Origin: Ravibacter arvi
GTDB lineage: Bacteria; Bacteroidota; Bacteroidia; Cytophagales; Spirosomataceae
Direction: 5' to 3'
NCBI RefSeq assembly: GCF_039540405.1
Contig: NZ_BAABEY010000030.1
Coordinates: 62,001 to 126,000, forward strand
DNA length: 64,000 nt
Under the pieces are notes generated by a model that was not told the origin of the DNA, made no database searches, and worked only from the letters and a program-made list of their open reading frames with translations. The first letter of the stretch is position 1; each line of letters opens with the position of its first letter. A program made the translations under genes and the position numbers. Below are positions 60,405 through 64,000 of this stretch, piece by piece.

Positions 60405-62225
60405 TCAGGCGCCGGGTTTCTTTCGTCTGGCGGCCAGGTCATGGGCCGTATCGTAGTAAGAGCGGAGGCTGTTCCAGTCAAACACGTCAGCAATATTCTC
60501 AACGCGGTTTCGCTGGCTGATCCGTTCCCGGCGGGTCATTCTTACGAAGCGGAACAGGATATTAGCCATCTGTTCAGCGGCCTCCGAAAAGGTCTGGGAT
60601 TTCCTGTTAATCACGTAAATGCCACGATTTTCGAAATCCCGCATGATCTGCATGATGTAGTCGCCGAACCCGGAAAGATCGCTCGTTACCGTCGGTACGC
60701 CCCGCACCACGCATTCAAGAGGAGTATATCCCCAAGGTTCGTAATAACTCGGGAAAACGCCAAGGTGGCACCCCCTTACGAACTGGCCGTAATCCAGCCC
60801 GAACAAGGGGTTGGTGTAGGTAATGAAATCAGGGTGGTATACGATTTTTACGCGGTCCTGCTCGTTGTTGGTGAGCCCGGCTTTTTCGCAATAATCCACA
60901 ATATCATCACGATTTACCAGGTCATGGGTCACGAAGGCGGGTTTGCGCGGGGTTTTCCAGGTTTGTATAGTGCGTCTCAGCCGTAAGCGCCAATACTCAT
61001 CAACAAACTGGTTCAGGTCGGGCAGGTGGTTATCGTCGCCGGAAGCGGCCGATAAAAAGAGGCGTTCGCCTACCTGTTTTTCAATAGCGGTGCAGGTCTG
61101 GTGAATCTCTTCCAGCATGGCCCGCGACTGAAGCACATCAGGATTGATGGAATGGTAAGGCTGTTTGGTCACAATAAAAAGGACAACCGTGGTGTCCATA
61201 TTGGCCTGTACCATTTTCCAGTTCAGACGGGCCATGGCCTCAAGTGTCAGATCGTAGCCTTTGTTGCTGAATTCAAACCGGCCTGAGGTAAAAAAGTAAA
61301 GTGTTTTGTCAAGATCGAAACTGTAGTTCTGGAAGAAATGACCCATTACGAATTCGTGGATCTTTTCCTTGTATTTAACATGAAGATTGTGAAATTCATG
61401 GTCGGCCTGGAACCTTTGCACATTAAGCCCGTTGGGCGTAACCAGGTCGGGTTTCCGGCCGAGAAAAACCTCACATTCACGTGCGGTTACATCAGAGACG
61501 GTTGTCAGTACCTGTGCCGACTGCGCTGCCTTCCGTTCAATGCCGGCCTGTGCTTCTATCCCGAAGTTTTTAGCTTCCTGCTGCCAGTCAAAGAAAGGAA
61601 GCTTGCTGTAGAAGCCCTGCACGTTCTGGGCGAGATAGCGGCCCAGCATGGTGGCATGGGTGGTGAACGTTGATGCCATGCGGGTATCGTCGGCCACCAG
61701 GTCAGGCAGGGAGCTGCTGGCCATCCATTCATGAAACTGGGAGAGAATCTCCTGCTTCTTGTAGTTGTCGGCACAGTAAACTTTCAGGAACTCCCGGATA
61801 CACTCTCCAAAGAGAACCACCTGGTTAACCAGGTCTTCCGAATGAAGCGTAGAGATTTTGTGGTTTTCCCATAGGCGGAATTTGATGTCTTCGAGGCGGG
61901 TGCGTATGGAATTAAAATCGAAAAGCAGCACGCGCGGTTTACCCGTCACCAGCCAGTATCCGTAATGCACATCGATGCCGCTGTCGTGCAGTTTTTTAGC
62001 TGCTTTTCCGGCCGGCGAGTCATTCCAGTCGGTAATGGGTTCAAATTCCGAAGCGGCTTTCGCTGCAAAGTAGGGGCCAAGCAAAAAATAGTTTTCTCCC
62101 CATTTTTCGACCATAGACGGTACTTTGGTTCGAATAACGGTATAGATCCCTCCAACCTGGTTGCACACCTCCCAGGCGGCTTCAAACAGTACTTGAACTC
62201 TTGGTGTTTTTACAAATGGCTCCAA
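60405..62225 (-). CDS. GT3-type glycogen synthase
   Basis: A 606-residue glycosyltransferase of the GT3 family, the animal/fungal-type glycogen synthase, unlike the GT5 GlgA of most bacteria. The start FEAAWEVCNQVGGIYTVIRTK (about 14-34) and the C-terminal YYEPWGYTPLECVVRGVPTVTSDLSGFG (about 513-540) are GT3 signatures; the E-x7-E catalytic region is in that second segment. It uses UDP-glucose (eukaryotic enzyme) or possibly ADP-glucose to extend alpha-1,4-glucan. A strong terminator follows. The divergent gene upstream is a GHL10-type hydrolase, with a perfect palindrome in the shared promoter region. Confidence 0.85.
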   Translation of the reverse strand: MEPFVKTPRVQVLFEAAWEVCNQVGGIYTVIRTKVPSMVEKWGENYFLLGPYFAAKAASEFEPITDWNDSPAGKAAKKLHDSGIDVHYGYWLVTGKPRVLLFDFNSIRTRLEDIKFRLWENHKISTLHSEDLVNQVVLFGECIREFLKVYCADNYKKQEILSQFHEWMASSSLPDLVADDTRMASTFTTHATMLGRYLAQNVQGFYSKLPFFDWQQEAKNFGIEAQAGIERKAAQSAQVLTTVSDVTARECEVFLGRKPDLVTPNGLNVQRFQADHEFHNLHVKYKEKIHEFVMGHFFQNYSFDLDKTLYFFTSGRFEFSNKGYDLTLEAMARLNWKMVQANMDTTVVLFIVTKQPYHSINPDVLQSRAMLEEIHQTCTAIEKQVGERLFLSAASGDDNHLPDLNQFVDEYWRLRLRRTIQTWKTPRKPAFVTHDLVNRDDIVDYCEKAGLTNNEQDRVKIVYHPDFITYTNPLFGLDYGQFVRGCHLGVFPSYYEPWGYTPLECVVRGVPTVTSDLSGFGDYIMQIMRDFENRGIYVINRKSQTFSEAAEQMANILFRFVRMTRRERISQRNRVENIADVFDWNSLRSYYDTAHDLAARRKKPGA

Positions 62226-62285
62226 TAGACGTCAACAGGTTAATAGAATTTGCACAATAAAAAAGGGATGAGTAAGGTACTATTA

Positions 62286-62302
62286 TTTGCTATAATAGCA
62301 AA
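62286..62302. promoter_or_regulatory. 17-bp perfect palindrome between divergent genes, candidate operator
   Basis: TTTGCTAT, a central A, then ATAGCAAA: a perfect 8-1-8 palindrome in the 210-bp region between the leftward glycogen synthase and the rightward glycoside hydrolase. It contains TATAAT, so it may overlap a promoter. Confidence 0.5.
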
Positions 62303-62437
62303 AAACGTACATTTTTTTTTATATTTTTTGCTGCTATGCACTCATCTCGGATTTCGCGGGGTATTTTTGGAGAAAAATATTCTGTCAGCAGAATCAGGAG
62401 TGTTAAGTTGAAGTATTCGTTTCGCGTCCGTTTGTCA

Positions 62438-64000
62438 ATGCCCCGTTACTTGAGTAAGAATATAAAAAAAGTTGCCCTGAGGCAGACGGTTCCCGTTTTG
62501 TGTACATGGCTGCTGATCCTGACACTTTTTAACGGCAGAACCAGGTTTGAAGACGAAACGGGGCCGGCGACGGCGCCCAAACGGGAATTCAGAGGGGTCT
62601 GGATTGCCACCGTCGACAATATCGACTGGCCAAGCCAGAAAAACCTGAAACCCGAAAAACAGCGGGAAGAGTTTAAGGCGCTGCTTGATTTCCACCGTGG
62701 CAACGGGTTAAACGCTGTGTTCGTACAGGTAAGAGCAGCAGGTGATGCTTTTTATGCGAAGAGTGCCGAACCGTGGAGCGAGTGGCTTACCGGCCGGCAG
62801 GGAAAAGAACCTGTGCCATTCTATGACCCGCTTGAATTCATGATCGAGGAAAGTCATTCGCGGGGGCTGGAGTTTCATGCCTGGCTCAACCTGAACAGGC
62901 TGGTACACAAATCGTCGGTAAGTGTTTCGCAATACAACCTCTGTTACCTGAAACCGGAATGGGTGCTGGAGTATGACGGCTATAAGCTGTTTGATTTCGG
63001 CATACCGGAGGTCCGGGATTTTATTGTAGAATCGGTGGTGAATGTGGTGCGCAACTATGATGTTGACGGCATCCATTTCGACGATTATTTTTATCCCTAC
63101 CAGGTAGCAGGGAAGACGCTAAGGGACGACGGTACATTCAGAACCTACGGCAAGGGGTTTTCCAATAAGGCGGACTGGCGGCGGGATAACGTCGATAAGC
63201 TGATAAAAGCCGTGCACGATGGGATTCAGCAAACCAATGCCAGGGTAAAGTTCGGCGTAAGCCCGTTTGGGGTCTGGCGCAACAAACGCGACACCCCGGA
63301 AGGCTCGGAGACCTTCGGCGGCATGACCTCTTATGATCACTTGTACGCCGATGCGAGAAAATGGCTCCGGGAAGGGTGGCTCGACTACATAGTTCCGCAA
63401 GTTTATTTTTCTTTCGGGTTCGGCAGGGTTCCGTATGCCAACCTGGTGGACTGGTGGACGGAAAATGCTTTTGGAAAACACCTCTATATCGGGCATGCGG
63501 CCTACCGGGTCGGCGCCGAGGACGTGGACAGGAACTGGAACAGTAAAGTAGAGCTTCCGAACCAGCTTCGGTTCCTGAGAGAAAAAGGTGCGCTGGGCAG
63601 CGCATTCTTTAGTTCAAGATCACTGAAACGCAATACCTACGGCATTACTGACTCACTGCGGAATGAGTTTTACCGGCTTCCGGCCTTGGTACCGACGATG
63701 CCCTGGAAGGACAATATCCCGCCGCAGCCCCCGCTGAACCTGCGAGCGGAAATTAACGAGAACGATGTCCTGGAACTGGAGTGGGACACCCCCGAAGCAG
63801 CACGTGACAATGAAAAGCCATGGTACTACGTATTGTATCGCTTTGATGCCGACGAACGTCCTACCAACCATGACCCGGCCAAAATAAAGGGTATCGCCTA
63901 TAAGGGCAATAAAATTACCGACCCGGATGCACGTCCGGGGGGGCGCTACCAGTATTTTCTCACGGCGGTGGACAGGCTGCACAATGAAAGCCGTCCGGCC
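62438..64000 (+). CDS. GHL10-type (family 10-like) glycoside hydrolase, 3' end beyond window
   Basis: An open frame running to the window end (about 520 codons seen). The chosen ATG at 62438 gives MPRYLSKNIKKVALRQTVPV, a signal peptide-like start; the frame is also open upstream to an ATG at 62336. Residues about 50-360 match the PF02638 glycosyl-hydrolase-like 10 domain: FRGVWIATVDNIDWPS, FVQVRAAGDAFYAKSAEPWSEWLTG, EFHAWLNLNRL, YDVDGIHFDDYFYP and LDYIVPQVYFSFG. A fibronectin III-like domain begins near 430 (PPQPPLNLRAEIN). The family includes peptidoglycan- and alpha-glucan-directed enzymes; the substrate here is unknown. It is divergent from the GT3 glycogen synthase gene. Confidence 0.86.
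   Translation, partial: MPRYLSKNIKKVALRQTVPVLCTWLLILTLFNGRTRFEDETGPATAPKREFRGVWIATVDNIDWPSQKNLKPEKQREEFKALLDFHRGNGLNAVFVQVRAAGDAFYAKSAEPWSEWLTGRQGKEPVPFYDPLEFMIEESHSRGLEFHAWLNLNRLVHKSSVSVSQYNLCYLKPEWVLEYDGYKLFDFGIPEVRDFIVESVVNVVRNYDVDGIHFDDYFYPYQVAGKTLRDDGTFRTYGKGFSNKADWRRDNVDKLIKAVHDGIQQTNARVKFGVSPFGVWRNKRDTPEGSETFGGMTSYDHLYADARKWLREGWLDYIVPQVYFSFGFGRVPYANLVDWWTENAFGKHLYIGHAAYRVGAEDVDRNWNSKVELPNQLRFLREKGALGSAFFSSRSLKRNTYGITDSLRNEFYRLPALVPTMPWKDNIPPQPPLNLRAEINENDVLELEWDTPEAARDNEKPWYYVLYRFDADERPTNHDPAKIKGIAYKGNKITDPDARPGGRYQYFLTAVDRLHNESRPA

Overview
This window looks like chromosomal DNA from a Bacteroidota bacterium of the order Cytophagales; Dyadobacter or a close relative is my best guess (inference, no database was searched). 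The evidence is type IX secretion (T9SS) C-terminal sorting domains on two very large exported proteins, a SusC/SusD pair, the gliding lipoprotein GldH, several TonB-dependent receptors, a GT3-type glycogen synthase, and promoters of the Bacteroidota form TTTG-N19-TAnnTTTG. Base composition is near even by eye, except for an AT-richer patch around 6.4-7.1 kb.

Layout. 0-6.4 kb: two divergent glycosyltransferase operons. The leftward one (GT2, GT8, GT2) runs into a secreted protein with tandem CBM6 modules that is cut by the left edge. 6.9-15.3 kb: a small membrane protein and two giant T9SS cargo proteins, one with a duplicated DUF6923-type module and one with BspA/DUF285 repeats joined to a beta-helix. 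15.4-17 kb: a RhuM-Fic fusion and tRNA-Phe(GAA). 17.2-21.6 kb: HdrC/HdrB-like iron-sulfur proteins, a conserved unknown, gldH and a bifunctional hisB. 21.7-25.5 kb: two small unknown proteins, a beta-carbonic anhydrase, a 172-bp tandem repeat cluster and a SulP anion transporter. 25.5-38 kb: mainly housekeeping (hslV, pyrG, yidC, a TPR/periplasmic-binding protein, a DUF1361 protein, an outer-membrane beta-barrel protein, lepA, folK).

38.1-54.5 kb is a uronate-centred region. uxaC, susC, susD and an ExuT-like hexuronate transporter run rightward. They face a leftward four-gene operon encoding a PSD1/DUF1549/DUF1553 dihaem protein, a DUF1501 protein with a Tat-type signal, a membrane c-type cytochrome with LRR and carbohydrate-binding-like domains, and a Tat-signal pectate-lyase-fold protein. 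This is the most interesting part: the functions of PSD1 and DUF1501 proteins are not established, and here they sit with sugar-acid uptake and polysaccharide-fold proteins.

54.6-64 kb: an EamA exporter, a META lipoprotein, an operon of a TonB receptor and a HmuY-like lipoprotein (probable haem capture), a GT3 glycogen synthase, and the start of a GHL10-type glycoside hydrolase, cut by the right edge.

Intergenic DNA carries two families of degenerate heptanucleotide tandem repeats, one built on CCGATTT and one on CCTCAAA/CCCCTCA, at seven or more sites. No CRISPR array, rRNA, insertion sequence or prophage was seen.
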